From: Mycolicibacter sp. MU0102
GTDB lineage: Bacteria; Actinomycetota; Actinomycetes; Mycobacteriales; Mycobacteriaceae
Reading direction: 5' to 3'
DNA length: 64,000 bases
Assembly (NCBI RefSeq): GCF_963378105.1
Contig: NZ_OY726398.1
Coordinates: 372,001 to 436,000 of the forward strand
Shown: positions 52,760-61,276 of the stretch, piece by piece
Layout: each line of letters opens with the position of its first letter
How positions within the stretch are numbered: position 1 is the first letter of the stretch
The notes under the pieces: generated by a model
The model's database searches: none
The model's input: the letters and a program-made list of their open reading frames with translations, nothing else
What the model was told of the DNA's origin: nothing
Translations under genes and position numbers: made by a program

Positions 52760-53221
52760 GTGCGTGGTGACGGCGATGGGTGGGCGTTTTCTGATACCGG
52801 CGTCCGCTTCTGGGGCCGGCACGGTGCGGCGGGGCTGCTTCTGCGGGCTCCTCGCCCCGATGGCGCGCGCACCGTGCTGCTGCAACATCGCGCTTGGTGG
52901 AGTCATCAGGGCGGCACTTGGGCGCTGCCCGGCGGTGCCCGCGACAGCCATGAGACCGCTGAAGAGGCCGCGATCCGCGAGGCGCAGGAGGAGGCCGGTC
53001 TGCCCGCCGATCGGATCGTCGTGCGCGCGGCCGTGGTGACCGCGTCGGCCAGCGGCACCAGCTGGACCTACACCACCGTGGTCGCCGACGCCGACGAGCT
53101 GCTTCCGGTGGTGCCCAACGGGGAGAGCACCGAACTGCGGTGGGTCGACGAACACGAGGTCGCCGGGCTGCCGCTGCACCCGGGTTTCGCCGCCAGCTGG
53201 GAGTTGCTCCGCGGCTTTTGA
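52760..53221 (+). CDS. mutT3: Nudix hydrolase MutT3
   Basis: Nudix hydrolase of 153 residues by the start chosen here. The Nudix box is GGARDSHETAEEAAIREAQE followed by EAGL, with all catalytic acidic residues. Related MutT3 proteins act on oxidised or other nucleotides (8-oxo-dGTP sanitation is the usual proposal). GTG 52760 begins the family-conserved part (VRGDGDGWAFSDTGVRFWG); an upstream GTG at 52661 would add a basic extension comparable with the longer M. tuberculosis annotation. Neighbours are the glnX operon and thiE, as in M. tuberculosis. Confidence 0.9.
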   Translation: MRGDGDGWAFSDTGVRFWGRHGAAGLLLRAPRPDGARTVLLQHRAWWSHQGGTWALPGGARDSHETAEEAAIREAQEEAGLPADRIVVRAAVVTASASGTSWTYTTVVADADELLPVVPNGESTELRWVDEHEVAGLPLHPGFAASWELLRGF

Positions 53222-53269
53222 CGCCGGCGGTGATGTCACTGCCTCGGCGCGGTCCGGCTCAGACCACCG

Positions 53270-53938
53270 CTAAAGCCCAGCCCGCAACGCCGCCGCCGCG
53301 GCCCGCGGATCCTCGGCAGCGGTGATCGCCCGCACCACCACCACTCGGCTGGCGCCGGCCTGCACCACCTGCGGCAACCGCTCGATATCGATGCCGCCGA
53401 TGGCGAACCACGGCTTGGCCTGACGCGTGTCGGCGGCGAATCGCACCAGCTCCAGCCCCGGTGCAGTCCGGCCCGGCTTGGTCGGGGTGGGCCAGCACGG
53501 CCCGGTGCAGAAGTAGTCGACCGGCTCGGCCAGGGCCGCGGCAACCTGATCGCGGTCATGGGTCGACCGGCCGATCAGTACCTCGGGCCCGATGATCTCG
53601 CGCGCCGCCGGCAGCGGCAGGTCGTCTTGGCCCAGATGCAGCACGTCGGCACCGGCGGCGCGGGCGATGTCGGCGCGGTCATTGACCGCCAGCAGTGCCC
53701 CGTGCCGTCGCGCGGCGTCGGCCAGGATCTCCAACGCCGCCAGTTCGCCGCGCGCCTCCAGCGGACCGAACCGCTTTTCGCCCGCAGAACCCTTGTCGCG
53801 CAGTTGGATGATGTCGACGCCACCGGCCAGCGCGGCGTCGGCGAACTCGGCCAAGTCGCCGCGTTCCCGGCGGGCATCGGTGCACAGGTAGAGCCGGGCA
53901 TCAGCGAGTCGGGCGAGACGGTCGGAGCGTTTGTGCAC
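53270..53938 (-). CDS. thiE: thiamine-phosphate synthase
   Basis: Joins HMP-pyrophosphate and thiazole phosphate to thiamine monophosphate. The 222-residue TIM barrel has IIQLRDKGSAGEKRFG (phosphate/pyrimidine binding), LLAVNDRADIARAAGADVLH and HLGQDDLP, STHDRDQV, and FAIGGIDIERLPQVV near the C-terminus. GTG start at 53938. Divergent from thiO across 61 bases, which is too short to hold a TPP riboswitch on both sides. Confidence 0.96.
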   Translation of the reverse strand: MHKRSDRLARLADARLYLCTDARRERGDLAEFADAALAGGVDIIQLRDKGSAGEKRFGPLEARGELAALEILADAARRHGALLAVNDRADIARAAGADVLHLGQDDLPLPAAREIIGPEVLIGRSTHDRDQVAAALAEPVDYFCTGPCWPTPTKPGRTAPGLELVRFAADTRQAKPWFAIGGIDIERLPQVVQAGASRVVVVRAITAAEDPRAAAAALRAGL

Positions 53939-53999
53939 ACCGAGACGCTAGCGGCTAGCTTGGTGTGTTGACACGCGAGCAGGTGGAAGGGAGCAGCAC

Positions 54000-55016
54000 A
54001 TGCCCGGACCCTCGCTCGGTTCGCTGGCCGTGATCGGCGGCGGCGTCATCGGGCTGTCGGTGGCCCGGCAGGCAGCCCGGGCCGGCTGGACGGTGCGGGT
54101 GCACCGCACCACCGAATACGGCGCCTCCTGGGTGGCCGGCGGCATGCTCGCCCCACACAGTGAGGGATGGCCAGGCGAAGACCAGCACTTGCGGCTGGGA
54201 TTGCGCTCCCTTGAGTTGTGGCACGACTTCCTCGACGGGCTGCCGGCCCAGGTTGTCACCGCGCGCGAATCGCTGGTGGTGGCCGCCGACCGGGCCGACG
54301 TCGCCGACTTGCGCACCGTCGCCGACTGGCTGTCCGCGCAGGGCCACCCGGTGATCTGGGAGTCCGCCGCCCGTGACATCGAACCCCTGCTGGCCGGCAA
54401 CATTCGGCACGGTTTCCGGGCCCCCACCGAATTGGCGGTGGACAACCGCGCGGTGGTCACTGCCCTCGTCGAGTCCTGCGAGGAACTCGGCGTCAGCTGG
54501 GCCCCGCCGGTGCGGGATCTCGCCGAGGTGGCCACCGACGATGCCGTGGTGATCGCCAACGGCATCGACGCCCCTGCGTTGTGGCCCGGCTTGGCGATCC
54601 GGCCGGTCAAGGGGGAGGTGTTGCGGCTGCGCTGGCGCAAAGGCTGCCTGCCGCCCCCGCAGCGGGTGATCCGGGCCCGGGTGCACGGTCGCGCGGTCTA
54701 CTTGGTGCCGCGTCCCGACGGTGTGGTGGTGGGGGCGACCCAGTACGAGCACGGCCGGGACACTGCGCCGGCGGTCTCCGGGGTGCGTGACCTGCTCGAC
54801 GACGCCTGCGCGCTGGTTCCGGCGCTGGGGGAGTATGAGCTGGCCGAATGCGCCGCGGGCCTGCGGCCGATGACGCCAGACAACCTGCCGCTGGTGCATC
54901 GCCTCGATGAACGGACCTATGTCGCTGCCGGGCATGGCCGCAATGGGTTCCTGCTGGCGCCGTGGACTGCCGAACACGTTGTGTCCGAATTACTTCCGGT
55001 TGGAGTGCAGCAATGA
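54000..55016 (+). CDS. thiO: glycine oxidase ThiO
   Basis: FAD enzyme making iminoglycine for thiazole synthesis in the aerobic thiamine pathway. The 338-residue protein has the dinucleotide-binding motif VIGGGVIGLSVARQAA at the N-terminus, WVAGGMLAPHSEG, and the C-terminal FAD contacts RPMTPDNLPLV and AAGHGRNGFLLAP. ATG 54000 follows GGAAGGGA. Its stop overlaps the thiS start (ATGA). Confidence 0.96.
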   Translation: MPGPSLGSLAVIGGGVIGLSVARQAARAGWTVRVHRTTEYGASWVAGGMLAPHSEGWPGEDQHLRLGLRSLELWHDFLDGLPAQVVTARESLVVAADRADVADLRTVADWLSAQGHPVIWESAARDIEPLLAGNIRHGFRAPTELAVDNRAVVTALVESCEELGVSWAPPVRDLAEVATDDAVVIANGIDAPALWPGLAIRPVKGEVLRLRWRKGCLPPPQRVIRARVHGRAVYLVPRPDGVVVGATQYEHGRDTAPAVSGVRDLLDDACALVPALGEYELAECAAGLRPMTPDNLPLVHRLDERTYVAAGHGRNGFLLAPWTAEHVVSELLPVGVQQ

Positions 55017-55210
55017 TCATAAATGTCAACCAGAAGCAGGTGGAAGTGGCTGAGGCGACTACAGTCGCAACGCTGCTGGCCTCTATGGGTTATCCCGACC
55101 GCGGTATTGCGGTGGCGGTGGACCAAGCGGTGCTGCCGAAATCGCGTTGGGCCACTGCGTTGTCCGACGGTGCCTGTCTCGATGTGGTGACGGCGGTGCA
55201 AGGTGGTTGA
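55013..55210 (+). CDS. thiS: sulfur-carrier protein ThiS
   Basis: Ubiquitin-like carrier of 65 residues ending in Gly-Gly (TAVQGG), the C-terminal thiocarboxylate site. It donates sulfur to the thiazole made by ThiG. ATG 55013 overlaps the thiO stop; the C-terminal codons overlap thiG by 8 bases. An upstream in-frame start at 54962 is inside thiO and unlikely. Confidence 0.96.
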   Translation: MIINVNQKQVEVAEATTVATLLASMGYPDRGIAVAVDQAVLPKSRWATALSDGACLDVVTAVQGG

Positions 55211-55964
55211 TGACGCGAAGCTGACCATCGCCGGGCGAGAGTTCAGCTCCCGGCTCATCATGGGAACCGGTGGTGCGCAAAGCCTGACATCGCTGGAAGA
55301 GGCCTTGGTGGCATCCGGGACCGAGTTGACCACGGTCGCGATGCGCCGCGTCGACGCCGAAGGTGGAACCGGGATGCTGGATCTGCTGAGTCGGCTCGGC
55401 ATCACGCCGCTGCCCAACACCGCCGGCTGCCGCAGTGCCGCGGAAGCGGTGCTGACCGCCCAGCTCGCGCGCGAGGCGCTCGGAACCGAATGGGTCAAGC
55501 TGGAGGTGATCGGCGACGAGCGCACCCTGCTGCCCGACGGCATCGAATTGGTGCGCGCCGCAGAACAATTGGTCGACGATGGGTTTGTGGTGTTGCCCTA
55601 CACCAATGACGACCCGGTGCTGGCCCGCCGGCTCGAGGACGTCGGATGTGCGGCCGTCATGCCGCTGGGCTCGCCGATCGGCACCGGGCTGGGCATCGCC
55701 AACCCGCACAGCATCGAGATGATCGTCGCCGCCGCCGGGGTTCCGGTGGTGCTCGACGCCGGCATCGGCACCGCCAGCGATGCTGCGCTGGCAATGGAAC
55801 TGGGCTGCGATGCGGTGCTGCTGGCCACCGCGGTAACGCGGGCGGCCGACCCGCCGGCGATGGCCACGGCCATGGCGGCTGCTGTCACCGCTGGGTATCT
55901 GGCTCGGCGCGCCGGGCGAATCCCGAAGCGGTTCTGGGCGCAGGCGTCGAGCCCGGCCCTGTGA
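55203..55964 (+). CDS. thiG: thiazole synthase ThiG
   Basis: Condenses DXP, iminoglycine and ThiS thiocarboxylate to thiazole phosphate tautomer. The 253-residue (beta/alpha)8 enzyme has SRLIMGTGGAQ, the Schiff-base Lys in TEWVKLEVIGD, and LDAGIGTASDAALAMELGCD. GTG 55203 overlaps thiS. The 3' end is followed directly by hairpin element D. Confidence 0.97.
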   Translation: MVDDAKLTIAGREFSSRLIMGTGGAQSLTSLEEALVASGTELTTVAMRRVDAEGGTGMLDLLSRLGITPLPNTAGCRSAAEAVLTAQLAREALGTEWVKLEVIGDERTLLPDGIELVRAAEQLVDDGFVVLPYTNDDPVLARRLEDVGCAAVMPLGSPIGTGLGIANPHSIEMIVAAAGVPVVLDAGIGTASDAALAMELGCDAVLLATAVTRAADPPAMATAMAAAVTAGYLARRAGRIPKRFWAQASSPAL

Positions 55965-55967
55965 TGC

Positions 55968-56031
55968 CCGCCGAGTGTGAACATCGCGACGCCTTGGCGG
56001 CGTGTCGCGTCGCCAGATTCACACTCGGCGG
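55968..56031. repeat. large hairpin after thiG (element D)
   Basis: Perfect 14-base inverted repeat CCGCCGAGTGTGAA / TTCACACTCGGCGG spanning 64 bases, with further self-complementary CGCGACGCC / GGCG..GTCGCG inside. It starts 4 bases after the thiG stop. Different sequence family from elements A-C. Likely a terminator and possibly a dispersed repeat. Confidence 0.7.
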
Positions 56032-56043
56032 AAGTAGTCGAGC

Positions 56044-56802
56044 GTGAATCGCTATGTCGCCCTCGGGAGTTCGATGGCGGCGGGGCCCGGAATCCGGCCT
56101 CGCGTGGCAGGCGCTCCGCGGGCGTCGGGCCGCTCGGCACGCAACTACCCGCACTTGGTCGCCCACGCGCTGAACCTCGATCTGGTTGACGTCACGTTCT
56201 CCGGAGCCACGACCGCCCATCTGCTGAGCGAACGCCAACTCGGCGTGCCGCTGCAGATCGACGCCCTCGACGGCTCGGAGTCCCTGGTGACCATCACCAT
56301 CGGCGGCAACGACGTCGGCTACGTGCCGCTGTTGATGGCCGCGACGCTGCCGGGTGTCTTGCAGCGGCTGCCCGCCGTCGCCGCGCTGCTGGACCCTGGG
56401 CAGCGCGAGCGGGCACTCGGTGAGGTCGACGCAGCGCTGCGGGCCGTCGGCGCCGCGGTGCGGGGCCGCGCACCGCAGGCTCGGGTGTTCTTCGTCGACT
56501 ATCTGACCCTGCTGCCGCCGGCCGGGGTCCGAGCCGGGCGGTTGCCGCAGGACGTCGTGACCCTGGCCCGTCACGTCGCCGACGAGCTGGAGCGCCACAC
56601 CGCCGCGGCGGCCGCCGCCACCGGCTGTGAGCTCGTCCGCGCCGGCGATGCCAGCAGGGAGCACCATCCATGGTCAGCGCGGCCCTGGACGGTGGGAGCG
56701 GGCCTGCCGCTGCCGTGGCGGCCATGGCCCTTTCACCCCAACGCCGCCGGTATGGCCGCGGTCGCCGAGTTGGTCGCTGTGCAGTGGGGCGGCCGGGCCT
56801 GA
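56044..56802 (+). CDS. SGNH/GDSL-family hydrolase
   Basis: A 252-residue hydrolase. The SGNH blocks read ALGSSMAAGPG (block I; the usual GDS is GSS, common in an actinobacterial group), VTITIGGNDVGY (block III) and PFHPNAAGMAAV (block V, catalytic His). No signal peptide is evident, so it may be cytoplasmic or exported by other means. Substrate unknown (an ester or thioester). GTG 56044 starts 12 bases after hairpin element D. It precedes the LpqL-type genes. Confidence 0.85.
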   Translation: MNRYVALGSSMAAGPGIRPRVAGAPRASGRSARNYPHLVAHALNLDLVDVTFSGATTAHLLSERQLGVPLQIDALDGSESLVTITIGGNDVGYVPLLMAATLPGVLQRLPAVAALLDPGQRERALGEVDAALRAVGAAVRGRAPQARVFFVDYLTLLPPAGVRAGRLPQDVVTLARHVADELERHTAAAAAATGCELVRAGDASREHHPWSARPWTVGAGLPLPWRPWPFHPNAAGMAAVAELVAVQWGGRA

Positions 56803-56829
56803 CTTCGCATCGGCTGCCCACCCACTAAC

Positions 56830-58338
56830 GTGGGGTCGGTGGACTACAAGTCGAAGTTGATCCCTGCCCTCGGCGCCGTGTTGGTCGGTGCGCTGTTCAG
56901 CGCCGGCTGCAGCCGCACCCCGGAAAACACCGAGCAGGGAGCAGATCCCGCCGCGGCCGCTGAATTCGCCAGCAGCCTGCGCGACAAGGTCACCGTCGAC
57001 GCCATGATGGCCCACCTGCAGAAGCTGCAGGACATTGCCGACGCCAACAACGGCACTCGTGCCATCGGCACGCCGGGCTACGACGCCAGCGTCGAGTACG
57101 TGGCCAGCACCCTGCGCGACCACGGCTTCGACGTCCAGACCCCGGAGTTCACCGCGCGGGTGTTCAAGTCCGAGCCGGGCTCGGTGCACCTCGGCGACAA
57201 GACAGTCGAAGCTCGCGCGCTGATGTACAGCCTCGGCACCCCGCCCGAGGGAGTCACGGGCCCGCTGGTCGCGGCGCCGGCCGACGACAGCCCCGGCTGC
57301 AGCGCCGAAGACTACGAGGGGCTGACGGTCAAAGACGCCGTCGTACTGGTCGACCGCGGCACCTGCCCGTTCAAGGAGAAGATGGCCGTCGCCGTCGAGC
57401 TGGGCGCGGTGGCACTGGTGGTGGCCGACAGCGTCGACGAACCGAAAATGGGCGGCACCCTCGGTGAGCAGACCGAGGTCAAGGTTCCGGTCGTGAGCGT
57501 GACCAAGGCTGACGGCGCGATGCTGCGCGACGGACACGGGGCGATGACGGTCAAGCTCGACGCGCACACCGACGACATCCCGTCGCGCAATGTGATCGCA
57601 CAGACTAAGAGCGGATCGACCGAGAACGTGGTCATGCTCGGAGCCCACCTGGACAGCGTTCCGGAAGGCCCGGGTATCAACGACAACGGGTCCGGTGTTG
57701 CCGCGGTGCTGGAAACCGCTTTGCAGCTGGGAGATTCGCCCCAGGTGCGTAACTCGGTGCGGTTCGGTTTCTGGGGCGCCGAGGAGCTCGGCCTGATCGG
57801 TTCGCGGAAGTACGTCGAGTCGCTCGACGAGGAGCAACTCAAGAACATCGCGCTGTACCTGAACTTCGACATGCTGGGTTCGCCGAATCCCGGCTACTTC
57901 ACCTACGACGGCGACCAGTCGCTGCCGGCGGACAAGCGCGGCCAGCCGGTGGTGCCGGAAGGTTCGGCCGGCATCGAACGGACCATGGTCGGCTACCTCA
58001 AGTCGGCCGGCAAGGAACCGCGCGACACCTCGTTCGACGGCCGCTCCGACTACGACGGGTTCACCCAGGCCGGTATCCCGTCCGGCGGGTTGTTCTCCGG
58101 TGCGGAGGTGAAGAAGTCGCCCGAGGAGGCCAAGCTGTGGGGCGGCGCCGCCGATGAGCCCTTCGACCCGAACTATCACCAAAAGGGCGACACCGTACAG
58201 AACATCGACCGCGACGAACTGGCCATCAACGGCGGAGGAGTGCCCTATTCCGTCGGGCTGTATGCCCAGGATCTCAGCGGCCGCAACGGGGTCCCGGTGC
58301 GCGACGACCGCACCCGCCACATCCTGACCCAGCCATGA
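56830..58338 (+). CDS. lpqL: LpqL-type M28 aminopeptidase lipoprotein
   Basis: Exported zinc peptidase of 502 residues. A lipobox FSAGC (Cys near 27) follows a hydrophobic segment. A PA domain (about 150-245) with RGTCPFKEKMAVAVELGA is inserted in the M28 fold. Zinc ligands are visible in GAHLDSVPEG, GINDNGSGVAA, GAEELGLIGS, LNFDMLGSPN and the final His in NYHQKGDTV. It corresponds to M. tuberculosis Rv0418 (lpqL), which is next to the thi genes. Start GTG 56830 or 56839. Its stop overlaps the next gene (ATGA). Confidence 0.9.
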   Translation: MGSVDYKSKLIPALGAVLVGALFSAGCSRTPENTEQGADPAAAAEFASSLRDKVTVDAMMAHLQKLQDIADANNGTRAIGTPGYDASVEYVASTLRDHGFDVQTPEFTARVFKSEPGSVHLGDKTVEARALMYSLGTPPEGVTGPLVAAPADDSPGCSAEDYEGLTVKDAVVLVDRGTCPFKEKMAVAVELGAVALVVADSVDEPKMGGTLGEQTEVKVPVVSVTKADGAMLRDGHGAMTVKLDAHTDDIPSRNVIAQTKSGSTENVVMLGAHLDSVPEGPGINDNGSGVAAVLETALQLGDSPQVRNSVRFGFWGAEELGLIGSRKYVESLDEEQLKNIALYLNFDMLGSPNPGYFTYDGDQSLPADKRGQPVVPEGSAGIERTMVGYLKSAGKEPRDTSFDGRSDYDGFTQAGIPSGGLFSGAEVKKSPEEAKLWGGAADEPFDPNYHQKGDTVQNIDRDELAINGGGVPYSVGLYAQDLSGRNGVPVRDDRTRHILTQP

Positions 58339-59792
58339 TCCGTCCGGCGGGAGCCCTGCTGGCCGCTGTCGGCGTACTGGCGGGCTGCTCGCCGGAGCCC
58401 GTGCAGCCGCCGCTGTCGAATAGGCTGGCGACCCAGGTCACCGTCGCGGGGATGCTCACGCATCTGCAGCGACTGCAGGAGATTGCCGACACTCACCAAC
58501 GGAATCGGGCCGACGGCACGCCGGGGTTCGACGCCAGTGCCGACTATGTGGCCAACGCCCTGCGCGACAAGGGTTTCGAGGTGGAGACACCCGAACTCAC
58601 CCGGTTGGACACCGTCTCGGCCGGCAAACCCACGCTGACCGTGGCCGGGGTTGGCTACCCAGTCGATCAGGCCTCGCTGCTGGTGCGCACCCCGACCGGC
58701 GGGGTCAGCGGCCCGGTGGTCCGTCCGACGCGGTCCTCGGGCTGCGCAGCGGCCGACTACCCGCCGAAGGTGCCCCGTGGGGGGATCGCCGTGGTCAGCG
58801 ACGCAGGCTGCTCGGTCGTGGTGAAGCAGAACGTGGCTGCCGAGCGTGGCGCCGCCGCGCTGGTCGTAGTGAGCCTGCCGAGCCGCAACGGAGCGCCCGC
58901 CGGGCTGTTCCCTCCGGAGTACTACGACCAACTCACCATGCCGGTAGCGGTGGCCGGACGCGACGGCGACCAGGCGTTGCGGCGCGCCACCGGGACGGTG
59001 CGTCTGGTCCTGGACGGTCACACCGAGAAGGTCACCTCGCGGAATATCTTGGCGCAGACGAAAACCGGTTCGCCGCATGAGGTCGTGATGGTCGGCGCAC
59101 ACCTCGACAGTGCGCGCGGCGGCCCCGGCATCAACGACAACGGCTCGGGGGTGGCGGCGGTGTTGGAGACCGCGCTGCAGCTCGGTCCGGAGCCGGCGGT
59201 GGCCAATGCGGTCCGGTTCGCTTTCTGGGGTGCCGAGGAACAACAGCTCGGTGGTTCCAGCGACTACGTCTTCGGACTCGACCGCGACCAACTCAACGAC
59301 ATCGCGCTGTACCTGAACTTCGACATGCTCGCCTCTCCCAACCCCGGTTTCTTCACCTATGACGGAGATCAGTCCGCGCTGCCGAGCCGGGACATCACCC
59401 CCGCCGACGTCCCGGTGGGATCGGGCGGTATCGAGCGCACCCTGGCCGGCTACCTCAACCTGGTGGGCGTGCGGCCGGCCGATATGCCGCTCAGCAGCGA
59501 CACCGACTACAGCCCGTTCGTGGTGGCCGGGGTGCCTATCGGGGGCATCACCACCGGTGCTTCCCAACTCAAGACCACTGCTCAGGCCCGACTGTGGGGT
59601 GGCAAGCCCGGAGCGGCGTTCGACCCGAACTACCACGGCCCCGGTGACACGGTCGAACAGATCAATCAGCACGCATTAGCGCTAACCGGTGCGGCGGTGG
59701 CGTTCGCAGTGGCAAACTATGCGCAGTCCATCGGCGGTCCCAATGGAGTCCCAGCGCGCGACAAGCGTCACCGGGCTCCGCTGGGGCCGTAG
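58335..59792 (+). CDS. second LpqL-type M28 peptidase lipoprotein (tandem paralog)
   Basis: A 485-residue lipoprotein (lipobox GVLAGC) clearly duplicated from the preceding gene. All M28 zinc ligands are kept (GAHLDSARGG, INDNGSGVAA, WGAEEQQLGG, LNFDMLASPN, NYHGPGDTV). The PA domain is more degenerate: the RGTCPF segment is replaced by SDAGCSVVVKQN. It begins within the stop of the first copy (ATGA), so both are translated from one message and may work as a pair or have different specificities. Confidence 0.9.
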   Translation: MIRPAGALLAAVGVLAGCSPEPVQPPLSNRLATQVTVAGMLTHLQRLQEIADTHQRNRADGTPGFDASADYVANALRDKGFEVETPELTRLDTVSAGKPTLTVAGVGYPVDQASLLVRTPTGGVSGPVVRPTRSSGCAAADYPPKVPRGGIAVVSDAGCSVVVKQNVAAERGAAALVVVSLPSRNGAPAGLFPPEYYDQLTMPVAVAGRDGDQALRRATGTVRLVLDGHTEKVTSRNILAQTKTGSPHEVVMVGAHLDSARGGPGINDNGSGVAAVLETALQLGPEPAVANAVRFAFWGAEEQQLGGSSDYVFGLDRDQLNDIALYLNFDMLASPNPGFFTYDGDQSALPSRDITPADVPVGSGGIERTLAGYLNLVGVRPADMPLSSDTDYSPFVVAGVPIGGITTGASQLKTTAQARLWGGKPGAAFDPNYHGPGDTVEQINQHALALTGAAVAFAVANYAQSIGGPNGVPARDKRHRAPLGP

Positions 59793-59879
59793 TCCCGCAT
59801 TGGGCGGACATCCGTACAAGTACAGGCGGGCTCTATATTGAATCCGCTGTAGCCCGTTTACCCAGCTGTGTTAGTAATG

Positions 59880-59894
59880 CTGTGCACGTGACAG
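59880..59894. promoter_or_regulatory. possible operator before the two-headed TetR gene
   Basis: CTGT-N7-ACAG inverted repeat with CACGTG inside, 22 bases before the GTG at 59917. A candidate autoregulatory site; short arms make it tentative. Confidence 0.3.
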
Positions 59895-59916
59895 AGCTGG
59901 CCTGAGTTGATCGGGG

Positions 59917-61206
59917 GTGGTGACCTCGCTTGGTGCCACGAACGACCCTGTCGGACGCACCGGTGCCCGCATAAAGCGGCGCCCCAAGGACCGCAAGGCG
60001 CAGATCACGCGTGCTGCCGCGGAAACCTTCAGTGCACAGGGCTACCACGCGACCAGCATGGAGGCGATCGCTTCCAAGGTCGGGATCTCCGCGCCGGCGC
60101 TGTACCGGCACTATCCCAGCAAGTACGAGATGTTCTCAGTTGTCGTCGGCTCGCTCGGTCAGCAGTTGGTCGACTCGACTGCTTTTGTCGACGAGTTGTC
60201 CGATGCTGACCTTGACAGCAACGCGCCGGTGGTGTTGGACCAGGTCGTCGACGGGCTCATCACGTCGTCGATCCTCAACCGCGAGGCCAGCGGGCTGTTC
60301 CGGTGGCAGGCTCGCTACCTGCAGTCGGAAGACCAGGCCAAGCTCATGACGCAGATGCACACCGTCGGTGCACGTCTGAAACGGCCGATCAGCGTCATGC
60401 GTCCCGAACTGAACTCCTTGGAGCAGTGGACGCTGACGGTAGCGCTGGTCAGTGTCGCCGGCAGCATCATCGGACACCGGCTGCAGCTCCCGGACGACGA
60501 GATCAAGCCGTTGCTCATCGACGCGTCACGATCTGTGGTCACCGCGCAGCTGCCCGGAACCGACGACATCGGCGTCAATAGGCCCTCGGTGTGGCGAATC
60601 TTCACCCCGGACGCCGGACCCTATGAGGCGCTGTTGAATTCGGCGGTCCTGCTGTTCGGCAAGAAGGGATATGCCGAGACCGGCGTCACCGAGATCGCCG
60701 ACGCCGTGGGTGTACCGGCGTCCGGCGTGTACCGCTATTTCTCGAGCAAGAGCGACATCTTGACGACGGGTTTGCAGCGCGCCGTGGACCGGATAGCCGG
60801 GGAGATGGCGGCTATCGCCGGTGTCTTCGCCGAGCCGGAGGAAGCGCTGCGCCGGTTGATCGAGGCGTATGTGGCCACGGTGTTCGCCAATCCCGAGTTG
60901 GCGTCGGTCTATGACACCGAGCGGGTGAACCTGGCACCGGCGGAACGCGAACTGCTGCGTGATTCCGAGCGTGCGTTCATCGAAACCTGGGCCCGACCGC
61001 TGATGGCGATCAGGCCGGACCTGGATTCGATGCACGCCAAGTTCTTGGTGCACGCCTTGGCGGCACTTGTGGACGACTTGGGGCGGGTTGCTCGCGGCGG
61101 CGAGATTCCGGGTGCTGGGTTTCTGGCCGGGGGACCCGGCTACGCGCAGGCCTGCTTGCGCCGGCTGATGGAGTCCATCGTGTTCGCCGGGGTCAAAGAG
61201 AACTGA
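59917..61206 (+). CDS. double TetR-domain transcriptional regulator
   Basis: A 429-residue protein made of two complete TetR units in tandem. The first HTH spans about residues 25-75 (QITRAAAETFSAQGYHATSM, then SAPALYRHYPSKYEMF), its ligand domain to about 210; the second HTH lies at about 234-280 (YEALLNSAVLLFGKKGY, then VPASGVYRYFSSKSDIL). Most TetR proteins dimerise from single units; here one chain could bind a full operator or two sites. Start GTG 59917 or 59920. A convergent monooxygenase gene follows beyond a shared terminator; ligand unknown. Confidence 0.92.
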   Translation: MVTSLGATNDPVGRTGARIKRRPKDRKAQITRAAAETFSAQGYHATSMEAIASKVGISAPALYRHYPSKYEMFSVVVGSLGQQLVDSTAFVDELSDADLDSNAPVVLDQVVDGLITSSILNREASGLFRWQARYLQSEDQAKLMTQMHTVGARLKRPISVMRPELNSLEQWTLTVALVSVAGSIIGHRLQLPDDEIKPLLIDASRSVVTAQLPGTDDIGVNRPSVWRIFTPDAGPYEALLNSAVLLFGKKGYAETGVTEIADAVGVPASGVYRYFSSKSDILTTGLQRAVDRIAGEMAAIAGVFAEPEEALRRLIEAYVATVFANPELASVYDTERVNLAPAERELLRDSERAFIETWARPLMAIRPDLDSMHAKFLVHALAALVDDLGRVARGGEIPGAGFLAGGPGYAQACLRRLMESIVFAGVKEN

Positions 61207-61215
61207 GGAGACAAC

Positions 61216-61243
61216 GGAACCGCCTGGCTTGCCAGGCGGTTCC
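61216..61243. terminator. bidirectional terminator
   Basis: Perfect 13-base arms GGAACCGCCTGGC / GCCAGGCGGTTCC with a TT loop, between the stops of the TetR gene (61206) and the convergent monooxygenase (61277). Confidence 0.85.
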
Positions 61244-61276
61244 AGCTTCGGCTCTCCCGCGTCGAGCCTCGGTTTA

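Noticed and set aside
53939..54000. TPP riboswitch between thiE and thiO
   Set aside because: The 61-base gap is too short and the conserved THI-box sequence is not present.
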